NCBI GenBank assembly: GCA_963819845.1
Contig: CAWFXQ010000008.1
Span: 186,001-250,000, forward strand
Length of the DNA: 64,000 bases
Direction of reading: 5' to 3'
Source: DATAGF01 sp963819845
GTDB lineage: Bacteria; Actinomycetota; Thermoleophilia; Miltoncostaeales; Miltoncostaeaceae
The position numbers and the translations under genes are program-made. The notes under the pieces are model-generated. The model ran no database searches and was not told the DNA's origin. It saw only the letters and a program-made list of their open reading frames with translations. Shown one piece after another: positions 1-10,715 of this stretch (positions are counted from its first letter, which is position 1; each line of letters starts with the position of its first letter).

Positions 1-1
1 C

Positions 2-49
2 GGCGCCGATCGCCTCGAGGACGTCTACCTGCAGGTGGTCGGGCGGTGA
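2..49 (+). CDS. C-terminal end of an ABC transporter ATPase (partial)
   Basis: Only the last 15 codons are in the window. They read GADRLEDVYLQVVGR and then TGA. The pattern LEDV(Y/F)LxxxGR is the usual C-terminus of DrrA-type (daunorubicin resistance family) ABC ATPases. The stop overlaps the GTG of the next gene by the GTGA arrangement, and that next gene is an ABC-2 permease, so the two almost certainly form one exporter. Substrate cannot be told. The rest of the gene lies outside the window. Confidence 0.7.
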   Translation, partial: GADRLEDVYLQVVGR

Positions 50-831
50 CGACGGCCCCGGTGACGGCGGCGCGCTGGCGCGGGGTGGCCGCGCTGTCCG
101 AGCGGGAGGTCCTGCGGGTCCTCCGCCTCTGGACCCAGACGATCGTGCCGCCGGTGCTGGCGGCGGTGCTCTTCATCGTCGTGTTCGGGGTGGCGCTCGG
201 CAGCAGCATCCGCCTGGTCGACGGCGTCCCCTACGAGCGCTTCATCGTCCCCGGCCTGGTGCTGATGGGCGTCGCGACGTCGGCCTTCGGCAACAACGCC
301 ACCTCGATCTACCAGGCGCGAAACGACGGCTTCATCGAGGATCCGGCGAGCAGCCCCATGGGCCCGACCCAGCTGCTGCTCGGGTACCTCGCCGGCGGCG
401 TGGTGCGGAGCCTGCTGATCGGCGCCCTCACCCTCGCCGTGGCGCGCGTCTTCGTCGACTACCCGGTGGAGCACCCGCTGGTCCTGGCCGCGGTGCTCGT
501 GGGCACGAGCCTGGCGTTCTCGGCCCTCGGCACCGTCGTGGGCCTCTACTCGACCGGCTGGGAGCAGCAGAACGTCGTGGGGAACCTCGTGATCCAGCCG
601 CTCGTGTTCCTCGGCGGTGTCTTCTACGCGGTGGACGCCCTGGCCGAGCCCTGGCGCTCGCTGACCCACGCCGACCCGATCTTCTACATGGTCGTGGCCG
701 CCCGCCACGGCACGCTCGGCGCGTCCGAGGTGCCGCTCGGGCTGTCGCTGGGGATCACCCTCGGCCTCGCGGCCGCGATGCTGGCGTGGGCGTGGTGGAC
801 CTTCGTCCGCGGGGTCGGCATCCGCACCTGA
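46..831 (+). CDS. ABC-2 type transporter permease (DrrB-like)
   Basis: A 261-residue integral membrane protein with about six hydrophobic segments. The first follows a short cytoplasmic N-terminus (near residues 30-55) and the last sits at the C-terminus (near 225-250). Length and layout match ABC-2 permeases that pair with DrrA-type ATPases to export drugs or lipids. It starts at a GTG whose bases overlap the TGA of the preceding ATPase, so the pair is translationally coupled. A phrase with a DPxSPM-like loop after the second segment (near residues 95-105) is typical of the family. Export role is inferred from family and neighbour; the cargo is unknown. Confidence 0.85.
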   Translation: MTTAPVTAARWRGVAALSEREVLRVLRLWTQTIVPPVLAAVLFIVVFGVALGSSIRLVDGVPYERFIVPGLVLMGVATSAFGNNATSIYQARNDGFIEDPASSPMGPTQLLLGYLAGGVVRSLLIGALTLAVARVFVDYPVEHPLVLAAVLVGTSLAFSALGTVVGLYSTGWEQQNVVGNLVIQPLVFLGGVFYAVDALAEPWRSLTHADPIFYMVVAARHGTLGASEVPLGLSLGITLGLAAAMLAWAWWTFVRGVGIRT

Positions 832-874
832 CCCCCCGCGCACGCGCCGTGCCCTCCCGTACCATGGCCGCGAG

Positions 875-1557
875 ATGGACCCGGGCGACATCCTGAGCAG
901 CAGCTGGGACCTCTACCGGGCTCACTGGCGCCACTTCGTCGCCATCGCCGCCGTCATCTACGTGCCGCTCGGCGCCGTGTCGGCCGCGCTCGCCTTGATC
1001 GGCTGGCCCGGGATCGTCGCGGCCAACGTCCTCAACGTCGCGGCGCTCTTCCTCGTGCAGGGGGCTCTGGTGAAGGCCGTCGAGGACGTCCGTGAGGGTC
1101 GGCGCGACCTCGGGGTGGGCGCCACCCTCCGCCATGCCGGCGGGCGCCTGGTCGCGCTCACGATCGCCGGCATACTCGCGGCGCTGGGCATCATCGCGGG
1201 GCTCACCCTGCTGATCGTCCCCGGCCTCGTGCTCCTCACCTGGTGGCTGGTCGTAGCGCCCGTGATCATGCTGGAGTGCTGCGGGGTCGCCCACGGGTTC
1301 GGGCGGAGCCACTCGCTCGTGCGCGGCAACGCCTGGCCGGTCTTCGGGGTCGTGGTGCTGACGATGCTGGTGCTGCTGGCGTTCAGCCTGACCCTGGGCA
1401 TCGCCCTCAGCCCGCTCGGAGGGCCGGCGCGCGGGTTCCTGCAGGCCGCGGTCGGCCACTCCCTGGCGGCGCCGTTCGCCGCGGTGGCCTGGACGCTCAC
1501 CTACTTCCGCCTGCGCGACATCGAGGAGCGCGGCCCGGCCGTGCCCGTGCCGGCCGC

Positions 1558-1561
<4 letters not shown>
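875..1561 (+). CDS. Multi-pass membrane protein of unknown function
   Basis: A 228-residue protein with a soluble-looking N-terminus (MDPGDILSSSWDLYRAHW) and then four to six hydrophobic stretches. The start, an N-terminal 'ILxxSWDLYRxHW' amphipathic segment followed by membrane helices, resembles actinobacterial proteins annotated as glycerophosphoryl-diester-phosphodiesterase membrane-domain-like, but no catalytic motif is present. A TACCAT box at 860-865 ends 9 nt before the ATG, with no Shine-Dalgarno between, so the mRNA is probably leaderless. The stop overlaps the GTG of the cyclophilin lipoprotein, which suggests co-translation. Function not assigned. Confidence 0.75.
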
Positions 1562-2265
<704 letters not shown>

Positions 2266-2296
2266 CCGGCGGGGGCGTGAGGCGCCCGCTCCGCCC

Positions 2297-3088
2297 CTAC
2301 TCGGACCAGTCGCCCTCGACGACCGGCGGGCCGTGGCGGTTGAGGAGGTCGGCCGGGAGGAGGAAGCGGCGACCGTCGCCGTCGGCGCCCTGCTCGTAGC
2401 CGGCGGCGGCCGACTCGGGGACGTCGATCGCGAAGAGCACCGCGTCGTCGCCGGCGTCCGGCGGGTGGTCGGTGACCCAGACGCCGGAGCCCGCGCCGTC
2501 GGCCGCGTCGCGGAAGCCCGACTCGCGGATCGCCAGCGCCCCGTCGTAGTCGCTGGCGTGGTAGACGCGCAGGGGCCGCGGGGCCTCGGGGGCCGACGGG
2601 GCCGGTGTCTTGGGGGCGCCGCCGGGGGCGCCGGCGCTCTCGAGCTCGAGGTTGACGACCACGTGTGTGACCGGCAGGTCGTAGCGCGCGCGCGCGCGGC
2701 TCACGACCTGGCGCTCGAGCCAGTTCGAGCGCTGCGGCGGATGGGTGGAGATGACGACCTCGTCGGGCTCGAAGGTGCGCAGCGCGTCGTCGAGCGCCTG
2801 CAGGGGGTCGGCGTCCCCGAGGGCGCCCTGGGCCGGGATGCCGGCGGCCTCGAACGCCGCGACCGAGGCGTCGAGCCGCTCCAGGGCCTCGCCGCGGCGG
2901 CGCTCGAGGTCGGAGGTGAGCCAGTGCTCGAGCCGCGACCGGGCCAGCGCCGGCGCGACGATCATCACCTCGACGCCGGGGCCTCCGCGGTAGACGACCT
3001 CCTCCACGACGCCTCGCGCCGCGCAGGTCTCGTTCGCGATGACGAGGACTCTGCGGGGACGCGCCCCGGGCTCGGGCGACGCGGACAC
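2297..3088 (-). CDS. UspA-like N-terminal domain joined to an unusual C-terminal domain
   Basis: A 263-residue protein starting at GTG 3088. Residues about 12-150 look like a universal-stress/nucleotide-binding alpha/beta fold: the strand VLVIANETC, then EVMIVAPAL, and later EVVISTHPP. After a Pro/Ala linker the last 85 residues form a separate domain beginning RVYHASDYDGALAIRESGF, followed by GVWVTDHP and ending in FLLPADLLN. That layout (YHAS, then IxxxGF, then GVWxTD) is reminiscent of ADP-ribosyltransferase-like folds, but I cannot confirm it. The gene points away from the DtxR-family gene and shares a roughly 75-bp intergenic region with it. Function unassigned beyond the Usp-like domain. 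Confidence 0.7.
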   Translation of the reverse strand: MSASPEPGARPRRVLVIANETCAARGVVEEVVYRGGPGVEVMIVAPALARSRLEHWLTSDLERRRGEALERLDASVAAFEAAGIPAQGALGDADPLQALDDALRTFEPDEVVISTHPPQRSNWLERQVVSRARARYDLPVTHVVVNLELESAGAPGGAPKTPAPSAPEAPRPLRVYHASDYDGALAIRESGFRDAADGAGSGVWVTDHPPDAGDDAVLFAIDVPESAAAGYEQGADGDGRRFLLPADLLNRHGPPVVEGDWSE

Positions 3089-3162
3089 GCGTCGAATGTA
3101 CCGAGTCCCCGCGCGGGGCGCCACCGGGTCGCCGGACCGTCGCCGCGGCCCCGCCGCCCGGC

Positions 3163-3168
3163 TAGAAT
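3163..3168 (+). promoter_or_regulatory. -10 box of a leaderless promoter for the DtxR-family gene
   Basis: TAGAAT ends 6 nt before GTG 3175, so transcription should begin at or within a base or two of that GTG. There is no ribosome-binding site between. This is one of about ten such TANNNT-to-start arrangements in the window and is the main evidence that GTG 3175 is the intended start even though it is one base out of frame with the rest of the gene. Confidence 0.5.
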
Positions 3169-3174
3169 CATCCC

Positions 3175-3856
3175 GTGGCCCGGACGCATTCCGTTCGACG
3201 ACTACCTCGAGGCGATCTACTTCCTCGCGACGCCGATCGGCGAGTACGGCCCCATCGTGAAGGAGGCGCCGGTGCCGGCGGCGCGGGTCGCGGAGATGCT
3301 GCACGTCACCCCGCCGACGGCCAGCGAGATGCTCAAGCGGCTGGAGACCGAGGGCCTGGTCGAGCGGGGCCCCCGCAAGGGGCCGCTGCTCACCAAGAAG
3401 GGCCGCGCCGAGGCCGAGCGGGTCGTGCGCCACCACCGCGTCATCGAGCGGTTCCTCACCGACTTCATGGGCTACTCGGCGGCCGAGTCGCACGTGCACG
3501 CCGACGAGCTCGGCGACGCGTTCTCGGACGAGATGGTCGAGCGCCTGGCGGTGCAGCTCGGCAACCCCGAGCGCTGCCCCCACGGCTGGCCGGTGGACAC
3601 CTCGCACGAGCAGGAGGAGAACCGGGCGCTGCGGTCGCTCGCCGACGTCGAGTCGGGGCGGGCGCGCATCGTGCGCCTGGCCGAGCACGACGGCGACCTG
3701 CTCCACTGGTTCTACGAGCAGGGGCTGGTGCCGGGCACCGAGGTCGAGGTGCTGCGCGCCGACCCCGCGGCCGGGCAGCTCACGCTCACGATCGACGGCG
3801 AGGAGCGGGCCATCGGCGACCGCGCGGCCGCCGGCCTCTACGTGCTGCCGGCCTGA
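3175..3856 (+). CDS. DtxR/IdeR-family metal-dependent repressor (apparent 1-base frame break near the start)
   Basis: A metalloregulator of about 225 residues. An N-terminal winged helix (DDYLEAIYFL to LVERGPRKGP) is followed by a dimerisation/metal domain with HHRVIERFL, HADELGDAFS and NPERCPHGWPV, and then a C-terminal SH3-like FeoA domain (GLVPGTEVEV onward). The Cys-Pro-His-Gly motif is the metal-site segment of iron-type DtxR/IdeR proteins. It stands next to Fe3+ transporter genes, so iron-dependent repression is likely. The leaderless GTG at 3175 is in a different frame from the body, whose first possible codon in frame is ATT 3188. Removing one base in the CCC after GTGG would join them (reading VAGRIPFDDYLE), so an inserted base is suspected. 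Confidence 0.85.
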
Positions 3857-3903
3857 CCCTCGGGGGGTCGTCCGGCTCCCGGCCGGGCGGTAAGGTGTCC
3901 CGA

Positions 3904-5028
<1,125 letters not shown>

Positions 5029-5035
<7 letters not shown>

Positions 5036-6402
5036 TCCTGGGAGCCGGTCCGGCGGGGGTGGGCGCGGCCTACCGGGCGGCCCGCGACGGCCACCGGGTG
5101 GTGGTCGTCGAGCGCGCCGAGCGAGTCGGCGGGGCCGCCGCGAGCCACGAGGTCGCCGGGCTGCGGGTTGACCTCGGCAGCCACCGCCTGCACCCCACCG
5201 TCGAGCCGCGCATCCTGGCCGAGCTGACGGCGCTACTCGGCGACGACCTCCAGCGGCGGCCGCGCCACGGCCGCATCCGGCTGGGCGACCGCTGGATCGC
5301 CTTCCCCCTGCGGCCCGCCGACCTGGTGCGCCGCCTGCCGCCGCGGATGGCCGCCGGCGTCCTGCGCGACGCCGCGCTCGGGCCGCGCCGCCCCCCGCCG
5401 CGCGCCGACACCTTCGAGGAGGTCCTGCGTTCGGCGCTCGGCCCCACCCTCTGCGAGCGCTTCTACTTCCCCTACGCCCGCAAGATCTGGGGGCTCGAGC
5501 CCGGGGAGATCTCGGGCGAGCAGGCCCGGCGCCGGGTGGCGGCCCGGTCGCCCGGACGCCTGGTGGCCCGCGCTCTTGCGCGCGGCGACGCCGGCAAGCG
5601 CACGTTCCTCTACCCGCGGCGCGGCTACGGGCAGCTCTGGGAGGCGCTGGCCGACGCGGCCGCGCGGGCGGGCGCGCAGATCCACCTCGGCGCCGAGGCC
5701 AGTCGCGTCGAGCTCGGCCCGGCCGGCGCCCACGTGACCCTCGCCGACGGGCGGGAGCTCGAGGCGCCGCGGCTCTGGTCGACCCTCCCGGCGACGGCGC
5801 TCGCCCGCATGGCCTCGCCGGCCCCGCCCGCCGGCGCGCTCGCCGCGGCGGCGGCCCTGGAGTACCGCGCGATGGCCCTCGTCTACCTCGTCCTCCCGCA
5901 GCCCCGCTACACGCCCTTCGACGCCCACTACCTCCCGGCGGGCGCCACGCCGGTGACCCGGGTCTCGGAGCCCCGCAACTATCGCGACGGCGACGACCCG
6001 CCGGGCCGGACCGTGCTGTGCGCCGAGATCCCCTGCGACGCCGACGGCGAGCTCTTCCGCGCGTCCCCCGGCGATCTCGGCCGGATCGCCGCCGATGGGC
6101 TCGTGGAGGCCGGCCTACCGCGCCCCGAGGTCGCGGCCGTCGAGGTGGCGCGCCTGCGCCACGCCTACCCCGTGCTGCGCGCCGGCTCCGGCGACCGGGT
6201 CGCGGAGCTCGATGCCTGGGCCGCCGGCCAGCCGCGGCTGCTGACCCTCGGCCGCCAGGCGCTGTTCGTTCACGACAACGCCCACCACGCCCTCGCCATG
6301 GCGTGGGCGGCCGCCGACTGCCTCGGCCACGACGGCTCCTTCGACGACGCCGGCTGGGCCCGCGCCCGGCGCCGCTTCGCCGCCCACGTCGTGGAGGACT
6401 GA
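5029..6402 (+). CDS. FAD-dependent amine oxidase/protoporphyrinogen-oxidase-like enzyme
   Basis: A protein of about 457 residues with an N-terminal Rossmann dinucleotide fold (LLILGAGPAGVGAAYRAA), the acidic end of strand 2 (VVVVERAERVGG), and a C-terminal FAD motif before HDNAHHALAMAW. This is the NAD(P)-binding-like/amine-oxidase superfamily, close to UDP-galactopyranose-mutase and protoporphyrinogen-oxidase-like proteins; the YFPYARKIWG segment is typical of that group. The start is unresolved: only CTG or ACG codons lie at the right place, and the next GTG (5059) falls inside the Rossmann motif. A run of seven G at 5002-5008 just upstream could hide an indel. It overlaps the ATPase end. 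Substrate unknown. Confidence 0.75.
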
Positions 6403-8028
6403 CCCATTGAGCTCCCGCCACACGGCGGGCGCGACGCGCCGCAGGTACGGCCCCAGGCGCACGAACGAGCGCCCGTGCTCGCGGGTGCGGTAGCGGATCG
6501 CGACCTCCGCGTAGCGGTAGCCCTTGCCGAGCAGGTCGAGGGTCAGCACCTGGGCGTAGTTGTAGTCGTGGACGATCTCGGCGTCGGCGGCCGCCCGCCG
6601 CGAGAGCGCCCGGTAGCCGCTCTGGCCGTCGGTCAGCGGGGTCCGGGCGGCGAGCGACAGCAGGCGCGTGAGCACGGCGTTGCCCAGGCGCCGCTGCGGG
6701 CGCATGCGCTCGATGGTGCCCGAGAAGCGCGACCCGACGACGTAGTCGGCGCGGCCCCCGAGGATGGGCGCGACCAGGGCCGAGAGCTCGGCCGGGTCGT
6801 ACTCGCCGTCGGCGTCGCAGAACGCCACGGCGGCCGCCCCCCCGGCCACGGCCTCGGCGAGGCCGCGGCGCACGGCCGCGCCCAGGCCGTGGCGGTCGCC
6901 CGTCGCCACGACGGCCGCGCCGGCCGCGGCCGCGGCAGCGGCGGTGCCGTCACGCGACCCGTCGTCGACCACGATCACCCGCACCGGCCGCCCGGCGGCG
7001 GCGGCGGGCGCGCGGGCGATCACCGCGGCGACGGTGGCCTCCTCGTCCCGGGCGGGCAGCACCAGGGCGACGGGGCCCGCGGGGGCCGGGGCGGGGGCCG
7101 GGGGGGCCGGGCGGTCGCGGCCCAGGCGCAGGCGCCCGATCAGCCCCGGCGAGGGGTGGACCGCGCCGACCGCGCCCGCGGCGAGCGCGTAGGCGGTCTT
7201 GAGGGCGTGCGCCGTGACGGCCGCCGCGAGCGCTGCGCCGGGCTCGGCGCCGACCGCCACCAGCGCGGCCGTGGCGGCCGCCTCGTAGGTCCCGAGCCCC
7301 CCGGGCGCGATCGCCACGATCTGGGCCGCGATCGTCACCGCGGTCACCAGGGCGGCGTCGCGCGGCGACAGGTCGATGCCCGCCCAGCCGGCGCAGGTCC
7401 AGACCAGCACGCTCTCGAGCAGCCACGCCGCGGCCGCGCCCGGCAGGGCCAGGGCCAGCCAGCCCCGCGACGGCCCGAGGCGGCGGACCACGCGCGTCAG
7501 CCACCACGCGGCCCCGACGAGGGCCGCCGCCGATGCCACGGCGAGCGGCACCCCGGCCCCGCCGACGAGCCCCTCGGCGAGGGCCGGCCCGAGCACGGCG
7601 GCGATCGCGACGACCGCCAGGAGGTCGGCGGACCGAAGGAGGACGGTCGAGGCCGTGGCCGCGCCCACCGGCACCCGCGCCCGCCGCACCGCCGAGACCA
7701 CGCGCAGCGGCTCGCCGAGCCGCAGCGGGAGCAGGTGGTTGCCGGCCAGCGACACGTGGATGGCCGCGAGCGACTGGCCGAAGCCCAGCCCGGGCAGCGC
7801 CCGGCACCAGAGCGCCGCGCGGAGGGCGAACGCCAGGGCGTAGGCGCCGAGGGCGACCGCCAGGCCGAGCGGGTCGGCGGCCGCCGCGCGGACCGCGCCT
7901 GCCAGGTCGCCGAGGTCCACCGCGGCGACGATGTAGGCCACGCTCGCGGCGAGGGCCACGGCGCCGACGGCCAGCGGCCACCGCCTCGGCCCGTCTGACC
8001 CGCGTTCGAAGGTGGACCTTATATTCAA
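6115..8028 (-). CDS. Fusion of an UPF0104 (LPG-synthase-like) membrane domain with a GT2 glycosyltransferase
   Basis: A 637-residue reading frame. Residues about 18-300 hold eight or so membrane helices with the UPF0104/lysylphosphatidylglycerol-synthase-like signatures (GNHLLPLRLGEPLR; APGGLGTYEAA). Residues about 320-545 form a family-2 glycosyltransferase of the dolichol-phosphate-sugar-synthase type with LPARDEE, VVDDGSRDGT, and CDADGEYDP as the DxD metal site. Membrane-bound polyprenyl-phosphate sugar transfer is the likely role. The TTG start follows TAAGGT (8043-8038) by 9 nt. The homologous part ends at about RELNGS (6410); the remaining 288 nt run antisense to the FAD gene, so either the overlap is real or the true stop was lost to an indel. 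Confidence 0.8.
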   Translation of the reverse strand: MNIRSTFERGSDGPRRWPLAVGAVALAASVAYIVAAVDLGDLAGAVRAAAADPLGLAVALGAYALAFALRAALWCRALPGLGFGQSLAAIHVSLAGNHLLPLRLGEPLRVVSAVRRARVPVGAATASTVLLRSADLLAVVAIAAVLGPALAEGLVGGAGVPLAVASAAALVGAAWWLTRVVRRLGPSRGWLALALPGAAAAWLLESVLVWTCAGWAGIDLSPRDAALVTAVTIAAQIVAIAPGGLGTYEAAATAALVAVGAEPGAALAAAVTAHALKTAYALAAGAVGAVHPSPGLIGRLRLGRDRPAPPAPAPAPAGPVALVLPARDEEATVAAVIARAPAAAAGRPVRVIVVDDGSRDGTAAAAAAAGAAVVATGDRHGLGAAVRRGLAEAVAGGAAAVAFCDADGEYDPAELSALVAPILGGRADYVVGSRFSGTIERMRPQRRLGNAVLTRLLSLAARTPLTDGQSGYRALSRRAAADAEIVHDYNYAQVLTLDLLGKGYRYAEVAIRYRTREHGRSFVRLGPYLRRVAPAVWRELNGSVLHDVGGEAAPGAGPAGVVEGAVVAEAVGGRPRHGEGVVGVVVNEQRLAAEGQQPRLAGGPGIELRDPVAGAGAQHGVGVAQARHLDGRDLGAR

Positions 8029-8043
8029 CGGCGGCTCACCTTA
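8009..8043. promoter_or_regulatory. Divergent promoter region with possible DtxR-type half sites
   Basis: AAGGTGGACCTT (8009-8020) is an AAGGT/ACCTT palindrome with a 2-bp centre, and CACCTT (8037-8042) is an inverted copy of AAGGTG. On the minus strand TAAGGTGAGCC (8043-8033) matches the first 11 positions of the IdeR/DtxR consensus TWAGGTWAGSC with one mismatch. The second half of the consensus is poor. TATATT (8020-8025) could be the -10 for the binding-protein gene and TAAGGT the -10 for the opposing gene. Iron control from here is inference based on the nearby DtxR gene. Confidence 0.4.
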
Positions 8044-8082
8044 CACTCTGCCGCGTCGAGACAGCGACCGACGGGAGACGGC

Positions 8083-9099
8083 GTGAGGGGCGCGAAGCGG
8101 GCGGTGGCGCTGGCGGTGGCGCTGATCGCCCTGGCGGTGGCCGGGCTGGCCGCGGGCGGGTGCGGCGGCGACCGCGACGCCCTGACGATCTACTCCGGAC
8201 GCACCGAGGACCTCGTCGGCCCGCTGCTCGAGCGCTACTCCGAGGAGCGGGACGTGGCCGTGGACATCCGCTACGGCGACACCCCCCAGCTCGCGCTGCT
8301 GCTGGCCGAGGAGGGCGACCGCAGCCCCGCCGACGTCTTCTGGGGGCAGAGCCCCGGCGCCACCGCCTACCTGGCCGACCGCGACCTGCTGGCGCCGCTG
8401 CCGCGCTCAGTCCTCGACCTCGTCGAGCCGCGCTTCGAGGACCCCGAGGGCCTCTGGACCGGGATCAGCGGACGCCAGCGGGTGCTGGTCTACGACTCCG
8501 AGACGGTCGCCGAGTCGGAGCTGCCGGGGTCGGTCCTCGAGCTGACCGAGCCCCGCTTCCGCGGCCGCGTCGGCATCGCCCCGACCAACGGGTCGTTCCA
8601 GGACTTCGTCACCGCCATGCGCGACATCCTGGGCGAGGAGGAGGCCGCCGCCTGGCTGCGCGGCATGACCGACAACGACGTCCGCACCTACGCCAACAAC
8701 AACGCGATCGTCGAGGCCGTGGGGCGCGGCGAGATCGACATGGGCCTCGTCAACCACTACTACAACCACCGCTTCCTGGCCGAGGACCCGGGGCTGCCCT
8801 CCCGCAACCACCAGTTCGACCCCGGCGACGTCGGCGGCCTGCTGATCCCCTCGTCGGCCAGCGTCCTGGCCTCGTCCGACAAGCAGGACGCGGCCCGCGA
8901 GTTCATCGCCTTCCTGCTCTCCAAGGAGGCGCAGGAGTACTTCGCCGCGGAGACCTTCGAGTACCCGCTGGCCGACGACGTGCCGCCGGCCGAGGGGGTG
9001 CCGCCGCTGTCGTCGCTGCGGCCCCCCGACGAGGACCCGGGGCGCCTGGGCGACATCGAGGGCACGGCCCGCCTGATCCAGGAGAGCGGGCTGCAGTGA
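8083..9099 (+). CDS. Fe3+ ABC transporter substrate-binding lipoprotein (FbpA/FutA-like)
   Basis: A 338-residue periplasmic-binding-protein-like lipoprotein. The signal peptide ends in a lipobox AAGGC near residue 27. The mature part starts DALTIYSGRTEDLVGPLLERY, the usual opening of the iron-binding family, and carries the paired iron-ligand tyrosines in VNHYYNHRF (near residues 224-229). The GTG start has a good Shine-Dalgarno (GGGAGA) a few bases before it. It overlaps the permease gene by GTGA and should deliver ferric iron to it, with the ATPase at 3.9-5.0 kb powering transport. Confidence 0.9.
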   Translation: MRGAKRAVALAVALIALAVAGLAAGGCGGDRDALTIYSGRTEDLVGPLLERYSEERDVAVDIRYGDTPQLALLLAEEGDRSPADVFWGQSPGATAYLADRDLLAPLPRSVLDLVEPRFEDPEGLWTGISGRQRVLVYDSETVAESELPGSVLELTEPRFRGRVGIAPTNGSFQDFVTAMRDILGEEEAAAWLRGMTDNDVRTYANNNAIVEAVGRGEIDMGLVNHYYNHRFLAEDPGLPSRNHQFDPGDVGGLLIPSSASVLASSDKQDAAREFIAFLLSKEAQEYFAAETFEYPLADDVPPAEGVPPLSSLRPPDEDPGRLGDIEGTARLIQESGLQ

Positions 9100-10715
9100 C
9101 GGCCGCGCGCCCGGCGCTCGCCGTCGACGGCGCCCGCGCCCGGGGGCTGGGCCTGCGGGCGCTGGTGGCGCTGCTGGCCGTGCCGTTCGCGGCGCCCCTG
9201 GCCTACCTGATCGTCCGCAACGCCGAGGAGGGCGGGGTCTGGTCGACGCTGGCCGACGACGCGCTGCTGGCGCCGCTCGGCCGCAGCCTGCTGCTGGCCA
9301 CCACCGTCGCCGCGGCGGCCGCGGCGATCGGCACGGCCGCGGCGTGGCTCGTGGCCCGCACCGACCTGCCCGGGCGGCGCGTCATCCGGCTGCTGCTGCC
9401 GCTCCCGCTCGTGCTGCCGTCGTTCATCGGCGCCTTCGCCCTCATCGCCGCCTTCGCCCCGGGGGGGCTGCTCGAGCGGGTGCTGGAGCCGGTGGGGATC
9501 TCCGGGCTGCCCGAGGTGCGCGGCTTCGCCGGGGCGTTCACCCTGCTCACGCTGCTCACCTACCCCTACGTCTACCTGCCGGTGGCCGCGCGGCTGCGCC
9601 AGCTGCCTCCCGCCCTGGAGGAGTCCGCCCGCCTGCTCGGGCGCGGGCCTGCGGCGACCTTCTGGACGGTGGTCTTGCCGCAGGCGCGGGCCGCGATCGC
9701 CGCAGGGGCGCTGCTCGTCTTCCTCTACTGCATCGCCGACTTCGGCGCCGTGCAGCTGCTGCGCTACGACACGCTGACCCGGGCGATCTTCGCCAACTAC
9801 CTCCTGGACCCGCCGGTCGCCGTCGCACTCAGCCTGGCGCTCGGCCTCCTGGCGATCGTGGTCGTGGTCGCCCAGCGGCGGTTCGCCGGCGGCGTCCGCC
9901 CGGACGCCCGCCGCGCCGGGCGTCCGCTCACCGTCCCGCTCGGGCGCTGGCGCGGGGCCGCGCTCGCGTTCGCCGGCGGGCTGCTCGCGCTGGCGCTGGT
10001 GGCCCCGGTCGCGGTGCTCGTCTACTGGGCGGCCCGCGGCGTGAGCGCCGGCACCTCGCGGCCGAACTCCCTGGTGGCGGACCCGGGGCGGCTGGTGGAG
10101 CCGGCCGTGAACACGTCGGTGGCGAGCATCGCCGCGGCGCTCGTGGCCGTGGCCGTGGTGCTGCCGGCGGCGTTCCTCACCTCGCGCCACCGCAGCCGCC
10201 TCGGCGGCGGGGCCGGCGCCCTGGTGACCGGCGCCTTCGCCCTGCCGGGCCTCGTGATCGCGCTCGCGCTGGCCTTCTGGACCCTGCGCAGCCCCGGCGT
10301 GGTCGGCGCCCTCTACCAGACCCTGCCGCTGCTGGTGGGGGCGTACGCCCTCCACTTCGGCGCGCTGGCGCTGGGGCCGGCGCAGGTCGCCGCCTCGGGC
10401 GTGCCCCGGGGGCTCGACGACGCGGCCCGCACCCTGGGCCGGGGGCGGGCCGCGCGGCTGGCCACGCTCGACCTGCCCCTCATGGCCCCCGGCCTCGCGG
10501 CCGGCGCCGGGCTGGTGCTGCTGTCCGCGATGAAGGAGCTGCCCATCACCCTGCTGCTCGCGCCGGCCGGCTTCCCCACCCTGGCGACCCGCATCTGGAG
10601 CTCGACCGAGGACGCCTTCTGGGCCGACGCCAGCATCGCCTCGCTGTGCCTCGTCGCGGTCTCGGGCGTCCTCACCTGGTTCCTCGTCGTGCGGCGAGAC
10701 CGGGCGCTGTCGTGA
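9096..10715 (+). CDS. Fe3+ ABC transporter permease, two fused membrane domains (FbpB-like)
   Basis: A 539-residue permease with two homologous halves of about six helices each, separated near residue 285. Each half carries a coupling-helix EAA-type segment (EESARLLGRGPAATF in the first; DDAARTLGRGRAARL in the second), which contacts the ATPase. This is the standard fused FbpB layout for ferric iron importers. GTG 9096 overlaps the stop of the binding protein; its own stop overlaps the next GTG. The co-located ATPase is 4 kb away, separated by the FAD and glycosyltransferase genes. Confidence 0.92.
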   Translation: MTAARPALAVDGARARGLGLRALVALLAVPFAAPLAYLIVRNAEEGGVWSTLADDALLAPLGRSLLLATTVAAAAAAIGTAAAWLVARTDLPGRRVIRLLLPLPLVLPSFIGAFALIAAFAPGGLLERVLEPVGISGLPEVRGFAGAFTLLTLLTYPYVYLPVAARLRQLPPALEESARLLGRGPAATFWTVVLPQARAAIAAGALLVFLYCIADFGAVQLLRYDTLTRAIFANYLLDPPVAVALSLALGLLAIVVVVAQRRFAGGVRPDARRAGRPLTVPLGRWRGAALAFAGGLLALALVAPVAVLVYWAARGVSAGTSRPNSLVADPGRLVEPAVNTSVASIAAALVAVAVVLPAAFLTSRHRSRLGGGAGALVTGAFALPGLVIALALAFWTLRSPGVVGALYQTLPLLVGAYALHFGALALGPAQVAASGVPRGLDDAARTLGRGRAARLATLDLPLMAPGLAAGAGLVLLSAMKELPITLLLAPAGFPTLATRIWSSTEDAFWADASIASLCLVAVSGVLTWFLVVRRDRALS

